Shown one piece after another: positions 44,835-54,398 of a stretch of 64,000 nucleotides of DNA. The stretch is from positions 970,001-1,034,000 of the forward strand of contig NZ_CP049017.1 in the NCBI RefSeq assembly GCF_014236795.1. Reading direction: 5' to 3'. The stretch's first letter is position 1. Every line of letters begins with the position of its first letter. Origin of the DNA: Xanthomonas theicola. GTDB taxonomy: Bacteria; Pseudomonadota; Gammaproteobacteria; Xanthomonadales; Xanthomonadaceae. The notes below the pieces were generated by a model. That model was not told the DNA's origin. It made no database searches and saw only the letters and a list, made by a program, of their open reading frames with translations. Position numbers and translations under genes: made by a program.

Positions 44835-45289
44835 TCAAATCTCTTCCACGCCTCTGGTAGTTCGGCGCGCCGTCGCTCCGAATTTAGGATTCAGATCCCC
44901 GCTGCTGACTACATCGACAACGGCGGAGCGCGCTGCTGGTCGTGTGTGCGTTGCGGCTCTGCGGTCTGATGCATGGCCGGCAGTGTGGCTGGCAGTGTGC
45001 TGCGGAGACCGGCGATCCAACACCCGCCGGTCATGGACGAATCGCAACAAGGCCATGCCTTCAACCAGGCGAAGCGGGCGGACGCCGCGTAATGGCCGGG
45101 CTCGATAACCGAGCGTCGCTGTGTGCGCCGAGTGCACAACACGGTGCAGGCCGCGGATCTCGCGGCTCGGCGTGGACGCACTACGTCTGCCTGGCGGCGA
45201 CCGATCGCACGAAGACTCCTCCCTCCATCACGCTTGATCTGCAGCACTGCGCGTTCCTCCGCACTCCGATGACGGTACTGTTTTCCCAT
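44835..45289 (-). pseudogene. IS30-family transposase N-terminal remnant
   Basis: ATG 45289 opens MGKQYRHRSAEERAVLQIKR then RSLRAIGR, the helix-turn-helix start of IS30 transposases. After about 35 residues the frame shifts and SASTPSREIRG-like sense continues in another frame to a stop at 44835. The catalytic DDE domain is absent. Confidence 0.65.
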
Positions 45290-45437
45290 GCCAACACTCT
45301 ACACTCGGCAACGTGTTGCACTTGGAAGTTGAGCCTGTCTACCCTTCAGAGCAAGCACGAACAGGCATGCTCGCCCATACTGTGCCGCTGCCGTGCCGGC
45401 CGAGCGCGGCACCCGCCGTTCCCGCTGGAGCCGTTGC

Positions 45438-45899
45438 ATGCGCAAGCCCGTGTTACTGATCGCCGCGATCGTGCTGCTCGCCGCCGGCCTGTGGGGCATC
45501 CGCGCGTTGCAGCAACCGCCGCATCCGCAGTTCGCGCCCACGCTCAGCGACTTTGCCGCGCCTGCGCCGGCGCGACGGCCTGCGCCGCCGGCCGCCGACG
45601 CCGGCGCGCTGCCGCCGTTCCTGCCGCCCGAGGCGCACGCCGCCATCGCCTTGATTCAGCGCGGCGGTCCGTTCCCGCATCGCCAGGACGGCAGCGTGTT
45701 CGGCAACCGCGAGAACCGGCTGCCGTCACGCCCGCGCGGCTACTATCGCGAGTACACCGTCGACACGCCGGGGCTGGAGCACCGCGGGACGCGGCGCATC
45801 GTCACCGGCGGCGACCCGCCGGACGTCTGGTACTACAGCGACGACCACTACGCCAGTTTCCGCAGTTTCAGCATCGCCTCCGGGAGGCCGTCGCCATGA
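45438..45899 (+). CDS. Secreted barnase-type ribonuclease (N1/T1 family)
   Basis: 153 residues with an N-terminal membrane/signal helix (VLLIAAIVLLAAGLWGI) and a Pro/Ala-rich linker. The microbial guanyl-RNase domain contains DGSVFGNRENRLPSRPRGYY (catalytic Glu and the following Arg residues), YREYTVDTPG, RRIVTGG and YYSDDHYASFRSF (catalytic His). All barnase active-site positions seem present. The ATG follows GGAG. Its stop overlaps the barstar start by 4 bp. Role: extracellular RNase or interbacterial/defensive toxin; no secretion-system gene is adjacent. Confidence 0.88.
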   Translation: MRKPVLLIAAIVLLAAGLWGIRALQQPPHPQFAPTLSDFAAPAPARRPAPPAADAGALPPFLPPEAHAAIALIQRGGPFPHRQDGSVFGNRENRLPSRPRGYYREYTVDTPGLEHRGTRRIVTGGDPPDVWYYSDDHYASFRSFSIASGRPSP

Positions 45900-46378
45900 A
45901 TACCTTCAACTTTTCGCTGAATATGGCCGAGCCGGCCGCCTCCGGCGTCTACCGCGTCGCCAACGGCGACCTCGACAGCATCGCCGCGCTCGGCCGCGAC
46001 GCCGGGCTGCGGCTGTGCCGGATCGACCTGCAAGGCTGCAACAGCAAGCCGATGCTGCTGATGCGCCTGGCCGCGCAGTTGGACTTCCCGATCGGCTTCG
46101 GCCGCAACTGGGATGCGTTGATGGATGGCCTGCGCGACCTGTCCTGGCTGCCGGCCAAGGGCGGCTACGCGCTGCTGCTGGAAGACGCCGCCGAGCTGCA
46201 GTCGGTGGCGAAGAAGGATTTCGAGGTGTTGCTGGAAATCCTCGACGACGTGGCCAAGGAATGGGCCCAGGACGGCATCGCCTTCGTCGCTTTCGTCGGC
46301 CTGCTCGGCGGCGGCGACCACCAGAGCGAAGACGGCGACGACTTGGCCGAGGACGACGACGAAGCCGCCGCGCGCTGA
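45896..46378 (+). CDS. Barstar-family ribonuclease inhibitor
   Basis: 160 residues. LCRIDLQGCNSKPMLLMRLA, FPIGFGRNWDALMDGLRDLS and a C-terminal strand IAFVAFVGLL match barstar. An acidic tail (DGDDLAEDDDEAAAR) is an added feature. It protects the cytoplasm by plugging the RNase active site with acidic residues. Overlap with the RNase gene (ATGA) ensures that inhibitor is made whenever toxin is. Confidence 0.9.
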   Translation: MNTFNFSLNMAEPAASGVYRVANGDLDSIAALGRDAGLRLCRIDLQGCNSKPMLLMRLAAQLDFPIGFGRNWDALMDGLRDLSWLPAKGGYALLLEDAAELQSVAKKDFEVLLEILDDVAKEWAQDGIAFVAFVGLLGGGDHQSEDGDDLAEDDDEAAAR

Positions 46379-46433
46379 GTGAGCACCGGCTGCTTCGTCG
46401 CGCGGCCAGCGCCTTTTCGCCAGACCATGTCAC

Positions 46434-46519
46434 CTGTAGGAGCGGCTTCAGCCGCGACCAACGAGGCAGGAAGACCTGCCGACTTCGGAACCGGTCGGGA
46501 GCCGAAGCCTCTCCTACAG
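46434..46519. repeat. REP-like inverted repeat (CTGTAGGAGCGGCTTC family)
   Basis: CTGTAGGAGCGGCTTCAGCC and following GCGACC face GGTCGGGAGCCGAAGCCTCT then CCTACAG across a 35-nt centre with an inner GGCAGG/CCTGCC stem. This is the well-known xanthomonad intergenic repeat form. It lies between the convergent barstar and ABC-F genes and probably ends transcription both ways. Confidence 0.7.
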
Positions 46520-46585
46520 CGCACCCAGCAGCGCTGCGGCAAGCGCCTGTAGACGAAAAAGCGCTTGGCCGGCCGCCGGCGGCGC

Positions 46586-48484
46586 TTATGCGTCCAGCGC
46601 GCTCCAGCGCGCGTAGGCCGCGTCCAGCTCGGCCTGGGCCTGGGTCAGCGCCTGGGTATGCGCGCCCAGCGCCGCCGCATCGCGCTGGTAGAAGGCCGGC
46701 TCGGTCATCGCCGCGGTCAATGCCGCGACCTGCTGCTCCAGCGTCTCGATCCGCGCCGGCAACTGCTCCAGTTCGCGCGCATCCTTGTAGCTGAGCTTGC
46801 GCTTGGCGGCCGGCGCAGCAACAGTGGCGGCCGCCGCCGCGACAGGCGCGGTCGCCGCGGCGGTGGCCGAGGCCTTGGCCGCCGCCATCGCGCTGGCCGG
46901 CGATTGGGCGCGCTGGCGCACCCAGTCGCTGTAGCCGCCGACGTATTCGCCGATGCGGCCGTCGCCTTCCATCACCATGGTCGAGGTCACCACGTTGTCG
47001 ATGAAGTCGCGGTCGTGGCTGACCAGCAGCAAGGTGCCGGTGTAGTCGCCGAGCAGCTCTTCCAGCAGTTCCAGCGTCTCCACGTCCAGGTCGTTGGTCG
47101 GTTCGTCCATCACCAGCAGGTTCGACGGCTGCGCGAACAGCCGCGCCAGCAGCAGGCGGTTGCGCTCGCCGCCGGACAGGCGGGTGATCGGCGCGCGCGC
47201 GCGTTCCGGGGTGAACAGGAAATCCTGCAGGTAGCCGTGCACGTGCTTGCGCTTGCCGTTGACCTCGATGAAGTCGCGGCCCTCGGCGACGTTCTCGATC
47301 GCGCTCCAGTCCTCGCGCAAGGTGGCGCGGTACTGGTCGAAATACGCCACCTGCAGGTTGGTGCCGGTGCGCACCTCGCCGCCGGCCGGGGCCAGTTCGC
47401 CGAGCAGCAGCTTCAGCAGCGTGGTCTTGCCGCTGCCGTTGGGGCCGATCAGGCCGATGCGGTCGCCGCGCAGGATGGTGCTGGAGAAATTGCGCACCAT
47501 GGTCCGCGCGCCGAACGCGAAGCTCAGCTCCTTGGCCTCGATCACCTTCTTGCCCGAGGCCTCGCCCTGCGCCGCCTCCATGCGCACGTTGCCGCCGAGT
47601 TCGCGGCGCTGGGTGCGCTCGTTGCGCATCGACTCCAGGCGCCGCACGCGGCCTTCGTCGCGGGTGCGGCGCGCCTTGATGCCCTGGCGGATCCACACTT
47701 CTTCCTGCGCCAGCATCTTGTCGAAGCGCGCGTTCTCCTGCGCCTGCGCGTTGAGCCGCTCCTCGCGGCGGCGCGCGTAGTTGGCCCAGTCGCCGGGCCA
47801 GCTGCTGACCTGGCCGCGGTCGATCTCGACGATGCGCGTGGCCAGCGCACGCAGGAAGCGGCGGTCGTGGGTGACGAACACCACGCTGCCGTTCCAGCCC
47901 TTCAGGAACAGTTCCAGCCAATCGATCGCCTCGATGTCCAGGTGGTTGGTCGGCTCGTCCAGCAGCAGCAGGTCCGGCGCCGACACCAGCGCGCGCGCCA
48001 ACAGCACGCGCCGCTTCATGCCGCCGGACAGCCGCGCGAACTCGGCGTCGCCGTCCAGGTCGAGCCGGGTCAGGGTCTCGTCGACCCGCTGGTCCAGCGC
48101 CCAGCCGTTGGCGCCGTCGATCTTGGACTGCACCGCGCCCAGCGCATCGCCGTCGAACTCGGCGGCATGGCTGAGCCGGTGGAACTCGGCCAGCCAGTGG
48201 CCGAGCTCGCCCAGGCCGTCGGCGACCACGTCGAACACGCTGCCGGCGGCGCCGTGCGGCACCTCCTGCTCCAGCCGCGCGATGCGCACGCCCTGCTGGA
48301 CGCGGATCTCGCCGTCGTCGGGCTTGAGCTCGCCGGCGATCAGTTTCATCAAGGTGGATTTGCCGGCGCCGTTGCGGCCGATCAGGGCGATGCGCTCGCC
48401 CGGCTCGATCGACAGTTCGGTCTTTTCCAGCAACAAGGGGCCGCCGACGCTGTAGTCGACGTTCTGCAGAGTGATAAGAGGCAT
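46586..48484 (-). CDS. uup: ABC-F ATPase, Uup-type
   Basis: 632 residues and no membrane segments. Two ABC domains: Walker A GRNGAGKST with signature LSGGMKRRV, and GPNGSGKTT with signature LSGGERNRL. They are joined by a basic linker (RRTRDEGRVRRLESMRNERT). The C-terminal ~100 residues contain an Ala-rich spacer and a coiled-coil (ARELEQLPARIETLEQQVAA), the DNA- or RNA-binding tail of Uup. Uup proteins act on ribosomes and influence precise transposon excision, a notable function in so IS-rich a genome. Confidence 0.92.
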   Translation of the reverse strand: MPLITLQNVDYSVGGPLLLEKTELSIEPGERIALIGRNGAGKSTLMKLIAGELKPDDGEIRVQQGVRIARLEQEVPHGAAGSVFDVVADGLGELGHWLAEFHRLSHAAEFDGDALGAVQSKIDGANGWALDQRVDETLTRLDLDGDAEFARLSGGMKRRVLLARALVSAPDLLLLDEPTNHLDIEAIDWLELFLKGWNGSVVFVTHDRRFLRALATRIVEIDRGQVSSWPGDWANYARRREERLNAQAQENARFDKMLAQEEVWIRQGIKARRTRDEGRVRRLESMRNERTQRRELGGNVRMEAAQGEASGKKVIEAKELSFAFGARTMVRNFSSTILRGDRIGLIGPNGSGKTTLLKLLLGELAPAGGEVRTGTNLQVAYFDQYRATLREDWSAIENVAEGRDFIEVNGKRKHVHGYLQDFLFTPERARAPITRLSGGERNRLLLARLFAQPSNLLVMDEPTNDLDVETLELLEELLGDYTGTLLLVSHDRDFIDNVVTSTMVMEGDGRIGEYVGGYSDWVRQRAQSPASAMAAAKASATAAATAPVAAAAATVAAPAAKRKLSYKDARELEQLPARIETLEQQVAALTAAMTEPAFYQRDAAALGAHTQALTQAQAELDAAYARWSALDA

Positions 48485-48489
48485 GAGGG

Positions 48490-48606
48490 GAATTGTACGG
48501 GACTCGGGACTGCGGACTCAGGACCAAGCGCGCAACCGGCCGCGTTTGGCGCGGCGCATTGCTCTGGATTTGCCGAGTCCCCGGTCCCGGGTCCCGCGTC
48601 CCGGTT
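48490..48606. repeat. Dispersed GGGACTC/GAGTCCC inverted repeat
   Basis: GGGACTCGGGACTGCGGACT (48499 on) faces GAGTCCCCGGTCCCGGGTCC (48570 on). Same family as 4511-4610 and 60121-60227. It occupies the gap between the divergent uup and dbpA genes, so any promoters must lie in or beside it; GGTTAAAATAGTCC just before dbpA contains a TAAAAT -10-like hexamer. Confidence 0.6.
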
Positions 48607-48616
48607 AAAATAGTCC

Positions 48617-49993
48617 ATGAACGATTTCGCCACCCTGTCCCTCTCCCCGGCGCTTGCGCCCGGCATCGACGCGCTCGGCTACACCACGATGACCCCGGTG
48701 CAGGCGCAGAGCCTGCCGCCGATCCTGGCCGGCCGCGACGTCATCGTGCAAGCGCCCACCGGCAGCGGCAAGACCGCGGCGTTCGGCCTGGGCCTGCTGC
48801 AGAAGCTGGACCCGGCGCTGGTCCGCGCGCAGGCGCTGGTGCTGTGCCCGACCCGGGAACTGGCCGACCAGGTCGGCAAGCAGTTGCGCAAGCTGGCCAC
48901 CGGCATTCCCAACATGAAGCTGGTGGTGCTGACGGGCGGCATGCCGCTCGGCCCGCAGCTGGCCTCGCTGGAGGCGCACGATCCGCAGGTGGTGGTCGGC
49001 ACCCCCGGCCGCCTCCAGGAACTGGCGCGCAAGCGCGCGCTGCACCTGGGCGGCGTGCGCACCTTGGTGCTGGACGAGGCCGACCGCATGCTCGACATGG
49101 GCTTCGAGGAGTCGATCCGCGAGATCGCCAGCCGCTGCGACAAGCATCGCCAGAGCCTGCTGTTCTCGGCCACCTTCCCGGACGCGATCCGGACCCTGGC
49201 GCGCGAACTGCTGCAGGCGCCGGCCGAAGTCACCATCGAAGGCACCGACAGCGCGCCGGAGATCGAACAGCAGTTCTTCGAGGTCGACCCGACCTACCGG
49301 CAGAAGGCGGTGGCCGGACTGCTGCTGCGTTTCGCCCCCGACTCCAGCGTGGTGTTCTGCAACACCCGCAAGGAAGTCGACGAGGTGGCCGGCTCGCTGC
49401 AGCAGTTCGGCTTCTCGGCGCTGGCGCTGCATGGCGACATGGAGCAGCGCGACCGCGACGAGGTGCTGGTGCGCTTCGTCAACCGCAGCTGCAACGTGCT
49501 GGTCGCCAGCGACGTCGCCGCGCGCGGGCTGGACGTGGAGGATCTGGCGGCGGTGGTCAACTACGAATTGCCGACCGATCCGGAGACCTACCGCCACCGC
49601 ATCGGCCGCACCGCGCGCGCCGGCAAGCGCGGCCTGGCGCTGAGCCTGGTGGCGCCGCGCGAACTGGCGCGCGCGCAGGCGCTGGAGGCCGAACAGGGCC
49701 AGCCGCTGCGCTGGTCGCGCGCGCCGCTGGCCACCGCGCGCCCGGTGCAGCTGCCGCAGGCGGCGATGACCACGCTGCGCATCGACGGCGGCAAGACCGA
49801 CAAACTGCGCGCTGGCGACATCCTCGGCGCGCTGACCGGCGATGCCGGACTGTCGGGCGCGGCGATCGGCAAGATCGCGATCTACCCCACCCGCTCCTAT
49901 GTCGCCGTCGCCCGCGCCCAGGCCGGCAAGGCACTGGTGCAGCTGCAGGCCGGCAAGATCAAGGGCCGCCGCTTCCGGATCGGCACGTTGTAA
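48617..49993 (+). CDS. dbpA: ATP-dependent RNA helicase DbpA
   Basis: 458 residues. DEAD-box motifs in order: Q motif TPVQAQSLPPIL, motif I APTGSGKT, Ia PTRELADQ, motif II VLDEADRMLD, motif III SAT, IV VVFCNTRKE, V VASDVAARGLDV, VI HRIGRTARAG. The last 75 residues (TTLRIDGGKTDKLRAGDILG and RFRIGTL) are the DbpA RNA-binding domain that recognises hairpin 92 of 23S rRNA. Acts in 50S ribosome assembly. Confidence 0.96.
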   Translation: MNDFATLSLSPALAPGIDALGYTTMTPVQAQSLPPILAGRDVIVQAPTGSGKTAAFGLGLLQKLDPALVRAQALVLCPTRELADQVGKQLRKLATGIPNMKLVVLTGGMPLGPQLASLEAHDPQVVVGTPGRLQELARKRALHLGGVRTLVLDEADRMLDMGFEESIREIASRCDKHRQSLLFSATFPDAIRTLARELLQAPAEVTIEGTDSAPEIEQQFFEVDPTYRQKAVAGLLLRFAPDSSVVFCNTRKEVDEVAGSLQQFGFSALALHGDMEQRDRDEVLVRFVNRSCNVLVASDVAARGLDVEDLAAVVNYELPTDPETYRHRIGRTARAGKRGLALSLVAPRELARAQALEAEQGQPLRWSRAPLATARPVQLPQAAMTTLRIDGGKTDKLRAGDILGALTGDAGLSGAAIGKIAIYPTRSYVAVARAQAGKALVQLQAGKIKGRRFRIGTL

Positions 49994-49998
49994 GCGCG

Positions 49999-50535
49999 AT
50001 GCGGCAGGTCCTGGGGGCGCTCGAGGAGGACCAGGACGGCAACGCCTGGAGCGACAAGGTGCCGGTGCGCTGGATGCGGGGCGACTGCTGCGTGGTCCTC
50101 GAAGGCTACGCCGCCGACCCGGCGCAGGCCGACTTCCGCGCCGCCATCGGGGCGTTCCTGCGCATCGGCCGGGCGCTGCTCGCGGCTGCCGCATTCGCCT
50201 ACTACCGGCGCGCGAAGGCCTTGCGCCACGCCCATGGCCCGGCCTGGCCGCACATCAAGGAGCCTGCGCAGATGTGGCGGCGCGTCCGGTTCGGCTGCGG
50301 GGCCGATGCCAGCCGCTATCGCGATGGCGGCGTCCGCATCGGTCTGGAGTGCGACTGCGACTGGGAACAGGAACACGGCCTGCACCTGGTGTTCGCCCAG
50401 GAAGGCCGGATCTGCAAGCTCGGCCCCTTCGATGGCCGCCTGGGCCATGCCGACGCGTACGCCGACCCGCGCCTGGAAGCGGAGTCCATCCACGCCGGGC
50501 GGTCGCGCACGCTGGCCGGCGCCGCTACGCCGCAC
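49999..50535 (+). CDS. DUF6985-like hypothetical protein, 3' end uncertain
   Basis: The ATG at 49999 starts MRQVLGALEEDQDGNAWSDK. The middle VPVRWMRGDCCVVLEGYAAD and the conserved ECDCDWEQEHGLHLVFAQEG plus KLGPFDGRLGHADAYADPRL resemble an uncharacterised family found singly in proteobacteria. Instead of stopping near residue 180, the frame stays open for another kilobase across the apt gene on the opposite strand. The natural stop has therefore probably been lost by a frameshift after about 50530. The end given is where protein-like sequence stops. Confidence 0.5.
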
Positions 50536-50640
50536 GGCTCTGGCTCAGCGCGGCCGCATGCTGCGCGACCATGCCCGCCGTGGGGATGCGCACCGCCAAG
50601 CCGGCGGCGGCGCAGTTGCAGCGGCAGCGCAAACGTCGGC

Positions 50641-51198
50641 TCAGTAGGTCAGCGTCGCCAGCAGCGGCACGTCGTCGCTCCAGCGCGCGCGGCCCTGCAG
50701 CGCCTGCAGCTCCACCAGCACCACCGCGCCGACGATCTCCAGTTCCAGCTGCCGCCCCAGCGACAGCGCCGCGCGCAGGGTGCCGCCGGTGGCGAGCACG
50801 TCGTCGACGATCAGCACCCGCGCGCCGGCAGGCAGCGCGTCGGCATGCATCTCGATGCGGTCGCTGCCGTACTCCAGCACGTAGTCCTGGGTCACCGTCT
50901 TGCCGGGCAGCTTGCCCGGCTTGCGGATCGGCACGAAGCCGATGCGCAGTTCGTGCGCCAGCGCCGCGCCCAGGATGAAGCCGCGCGACTCGATGCCCAG
51001 CACCGCGTCCAGTGGCGTGGTGCGCCAGGGCTGCGCCACCGCGTCCAGCGCCGCGGCGAAGTCCGGGCCGTCGGCCAGCAGCGGAGTGATGTCCTTGAAC
51101 ACGATCCCCGGCTTCGGGAAATCGGCGATGTCGCGGATGTGGTTGGACCAGTGCGCGGGTGCGGCACCGGGCGCGTCGCAGCACGAAGAGTCGTTCAT
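50641..51198 (-). CDS. apt: Adenine phosphoribosyltransferase
   Basis: 185 residues. [32 protein letters not shown] and the PRPP loop [14 protein letters not shown] are all typical. Converts adenine and PRPP to AMP in purine salvage. ATG 51198 is chosen for the full N-terminal domain. Confidence 0.96.
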   Translation of the reverse strand: MNDSSCCDAPGAAPAHWSNHIRDIADFPKPGIVFKDITPLLADGPDFAAALDAVAQPWRTTPLDAVLGIESRGFILGAALAHELRIGFVPIRKPGKLPGKTVTQDYVLEYGSDRIEMHADALPAGARVLIVDDVLATGGTLRAALSLGRQLELEIVGAVVLVELQALQGRARWSDDVPLLATLTY

Positions 51199-51269
51199 CG
51201 GGGCGTCGTGAGGGGGGAGGCGTCCATTCTAGGCGCAGGGCGGCCCTGCGCACGTTCCAGGTTCACGGT

Positions 51270-54200
51270 TCACCCCGCCGGCGCGCTCCCGGTGTGCGGC
51301 GCCGGCCCGTGCAGCAGGTGCCGGACCAGCACGAAGAACAGCGGCACCAGCAGGATCGCCAGCAGCGTGCCCGAGAGCATGCCGCCGATCACGCTGACGC
51401 CGATCTCGCGGCGGCTGGCCGCGCCGGCGCCGGTGGACAGCGCCAGCGGCAACACGCCGGCGACGAACGCCAGCGAGGTCATCACGATCGGCCGCAAGCG
51501 CAACCGCGCGCCTTCCATCGCCGCCTCCAGCAGCGGCCGCCCGGCCTTCTGCTCGGCCTCGGCGAACTCGACGATCAGGATCGCGTTCTTCGCCGACAGA
51601 CCGATCGTGGTCAGCAGGCCGACCTGGAAATAGATGTCGTTGACGAAGCCGGCCAGCGTGGTCGCGGTGACCGTGCCGAGCACGCCCAGCGGGATCACCA
51701 GCAGCACCGCCACCGGGATCGACCAGCTCTCGTACAGCGCCGCCAGGCACAGGAAGATGAACAGGATCGAGGCGGTGTACAGCCACAGCGTCTGGTTGCT
51801 CGACAGCTGTTCCTGGTAGGACAGGCCGCTCCACTGCAGGTCGAAGCCGTCCTGCTTGGCGACCAGCGCCTGCATCCGCTGCATCGCTTCGCCGGAACTG
51901 CTGCCGGCCGCCGCGCTGCCCTGGATCTGCGCCGCGGGCAGGCCGTTGAAGCGTTGCTGCAGCTGCGGGCCGCGGGTCCAGCGGGTGCTGGCGAAGCTGG
52001 CGAACGGCGCCATCTGCCCGCTGCCGCCGCGCACATACCACTGGCCGATGTCCTGCGGCAGCGAGCGGTACGGCGCATCGCCCTGCACGTAGACGCGCTT
52101 GACCCGGCCGCGGTCGACGAAGTCATTGACGTAGCTGCCGCCCCACGCCGTGGACAGGGTGGCGTTGATGGCGCTCTGGGTCAGCCCCAGCGCGCTGGCC
52201 TGGGCCTGGTCGATGTCGACCTGCAGTTGCGCCTTGTCGCCCAGGCCGTTGAGCCGCACCGCGGTCAGCTGCGGATCGTCGCCGGCATCCTGCAGCACCT
52301 GTTGCTGTGCCTTCAGCAACGCAGGGCGGCCGGCGCCGTTGCTGTCGCGGATCCACAACTCGAAGCCGCTGGACTGGCCCAGGCCGCGCACCGCCGGCGG
52401 CGACAGCACGCTGATCTTGGCATCGGCGATGCCGCGGAAATGCGCGTTGGCGCGGTCGATGATCGCCTGCGCGGTGTTGTCGCGATCACGCTCGTCCCAG
52501 GGCCTGAGCGCGACGAAGGCCTGGCCGGCGTTCTGTGCGGTCCCGGCGTTGTTGCGCCCGATCACCATGAAGATCGCGGCGAGGTTGTCCTTCTCGTGGG
52601 TCATGAAGTAATCGGTGATGCGATGGCCCAGCGCCTCGGTCCTGGCCAGCGGCGTGCCTTCCGGCGTGGTGAACTGGATCTGCGCCTGGCCCTGGTCCTC
52701 CACTGGCAGGAAGCCGGTCGGCATGCGCGCGTACAGCGCCGCCATCGCCAGCACGATCGCCGCGTACAGCGCCATCCAGCGCCGCGGCTGCCGCAACAGC
52801 GTGCCGAGCCGGCGCTGGTAGGCTTGCTGGCCGCGCTCCACGCCGCGGTTGAACCAGTGGAAGAACCGCCCCGGCGCACGCTCCTTTTCCACCGGCTTGA
52901 GCAGAGTCGCGCACAGCGCTGGGGTCAGGGTCAGCGCGACCAGCGCCGACAGCGCCATCGCCGAGGCGATGGTGATCGAGAACTGGCGGTAGATGATGCC
53001 GGTGGAGCCGCCGAAGAACGCCATCGGCAGGAACACTGCGCCCAGCACTACGGTGATGCCGACCAGCGCGCCGGTGATCTCGCCCATCGAGCGCTCGGTC
53101 GCCTCGCGCGGCGGCAGGTGCTGCTCGTGCATGATCCGCTCGACGTTTTCCACCACCACGATCGCATCATCGACCAGCAGGCCGATCGCCAGCACCATCG
53201 CGAACAGGGTCAGCGTGTTGATGGTGAAGCCGGCCGCGGCAAGGATGCCGAACGTGCCCAGCAGCACCACCGGCACGGTGATCGCCGGGATCAGCGTGGC
53301 GCGGCCGTTCTGCAGGAACAGGAACATCACCACCACCACCAGCACGATCGCCTCGGCCAGGGTGTGCACCACGCTCTTGATCGAGACCCGTACGAACGGC
53401 GTGCCGTCGCGTGGATAGGCCACCTCCATGCCCGGCGGGAAGGTGGGCTTGAGCCGTTCGATCGCGGCGCGCACCGCATCGGACGTGGCCAGCGCATTGG
53501 CGCCGGAGGACAGCGTCACCGAGAAGCCGGAGGCCGGATGGCCGTTGAGCCAGCTGCTGTTCTGGTAGTTCTCCGCGCCGATCTCCACCCGTGCCACGTC
53601 GCCCAGGCGCACGCTGGAGCCGTCCGGCTGGGTGGCCAGGATGATCCGGCGGAACTGCTCGGGGGTCTGCAGCCGCGACTGCGCGGTCACCGTGGCGTTG
53701 AGCGCCTGCTCGGCGCCGGTCGGCAGCGCACCGAGTTCGCCGGCGGTGACCTGAGTGTTCTGCGCCTGGATCGCGCTGCGCACGTCGCCGGGCATCAGCT
53801 TGTAGGCGTTGAGCTTGTGCGGGTCCAGCCAGATCCGCATCGCATACTGCGCGCCAAACACGTTGATCTCGCCGACGCCGTTGATGCGGCTGATCGGGTC
53901 CTGCAGCGTGCTCACCAGGAAATCGGAGATGTCGACGTTGTCGAGCTTGTCGGTGCTGTCGTACAGCGCCACCACCATCAGGCTGTCGCCCTGCGACTTG
54001 GCCACGGTCACGCCCTGCTGCTGCACTTCCTGCGGCAACCGGCTCAGGGCCTGGTTGACCGCGTTCTGTACCTGCACCTGGGCGATGTCGGGATTGGCCG
54101 CCTGGTCGAAGGTGATGCTGATCCGCGCCTGTCCGGACGAGGAACTGGTCGAGGAGAAGTACAGCAGGTGGTCGATGCCCTTGATCTGCTGCTCGATCAC

Positions 54201-54392
54201 CTGGGTGACGCTGTCTTCCACCGTCTGCGCCGAGGCGCCGTTGTAGGTGGCGGTGACGTTGACCGTGGGCGGGGCGATGTCCGGATACTGCTCCACCGGC
54301 AGGGTGAACACGGCGATGGCGCCGGCGGCCATGATGCAGATCGCCAGTACCCAGGCGAAGATCGGGCGGTGGATGAAGAAGCGCGCGAGCAT
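51270..54392 (-). CDS. RND multidrug efflux permease (HAE1/AcrB type)
   Basis: 1040 residues, full length. It starts MLARFFIHRPIFAWVLAICI. The proton-relay Asp pair is in GLLVDDAIVVVENVER in helix 4. Two large periplasmic loops and 12 helices are apparent, and FMVIGRNNAGTAQNAGQAFV lies in the second porter region. It expels hydrophobic drugs, dyes and plant phenolics with its adaptor and an outer-membrane channel. The adaptor gene lies 6 bp upstream and a TetR gene is divergent. No outer-membrane factor gene is adjacent, so a shared TolC is likely used. Confidence 0.95.
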   Translation of the reverse strand: MLARFFIHRPIFAWVLAICIMAAGAIAVFTLPVEQYPDIAPPTVNVTATYNGASAQTVEDSVTQVIEQQIKGIDHLLYFSSTSSSSGQARISITFDQAANPDIAQVQVQNAVNQALSRLPQEVQQQGVTVAKSQGDSLMVVALYDSTDKLDNVDISDFLVSTLQDPISRINGVGEINVFGAQYAMRIWLDPHKLNAYKLMPGDVRSAIQAQNTQVTAGELGALPTGAEQALNATVTAQSRLQTPEQFRRIILATQPDGSSVRLGDVARVEIGAENYQNSSWLNGHPASGFSVTLSSGANALATSDAVRAAIERLKPTFPPGMEVAYPRDGTPFVRVSIKSVVHTLAEAIVLVVVVMFLFLQNGRATLIPAITVPVVLLGTFGILAAAGFTINTLTLFAMVLAIGLLVDDAIVVVENVERIMHEQHLPPREATERSMGEITGALVGITVVLGAVFLPMAFFGGSTGIIYRQFSITIASAMALSALVALTLTPALCATLLKPVEKERAPGRFFHWFNRGVERGQQAYQRRLGTLLRQPRRWMALYAAIVLAMAALYARMPTGFLPVEDQGQAQIQFTTPEGTPLARTEALGHRITDYFMTHEKDNLAAIFMVIGRNNAGTAQNAGQAFVALRPWDERDRDNTAQAIIDRANAHFRGIADAKISVLSPPAVRGLGQSSGFELWIRDSNGAGRPALLKAQQQVLQDAGDDPQLTAVRLNGLGDKAQLQVDIDQAQASALGLTQSAINATLSTAWGGSYVNDFVDRGRVKRVYVQGDAPYRSLPQDIGQWYVRGGSGQMAPFASFASTRWTRGPQLQQRFNGLPAAQIQGSAAAGSSSGEAMQRMQALVAKQDGFDLQWSGLSYQEQLSSNQTLWLYTASILFIFLCLAALYESWSIPVAVLLVIPLGVLGTVTATTLAGFVNDIYFQVGLLTTIGLSAKNAILIVEFAEAEQKAGRPLLEAAMEGARLRLRPIVMTSLAFVAGVLPLALSTGAGAASRREIGVSVIGGMLSGTLLAILLVPLFFVLVRHLLHGPAPHTGSAPAG

Positions 54393-54398
54393 GCCGGC

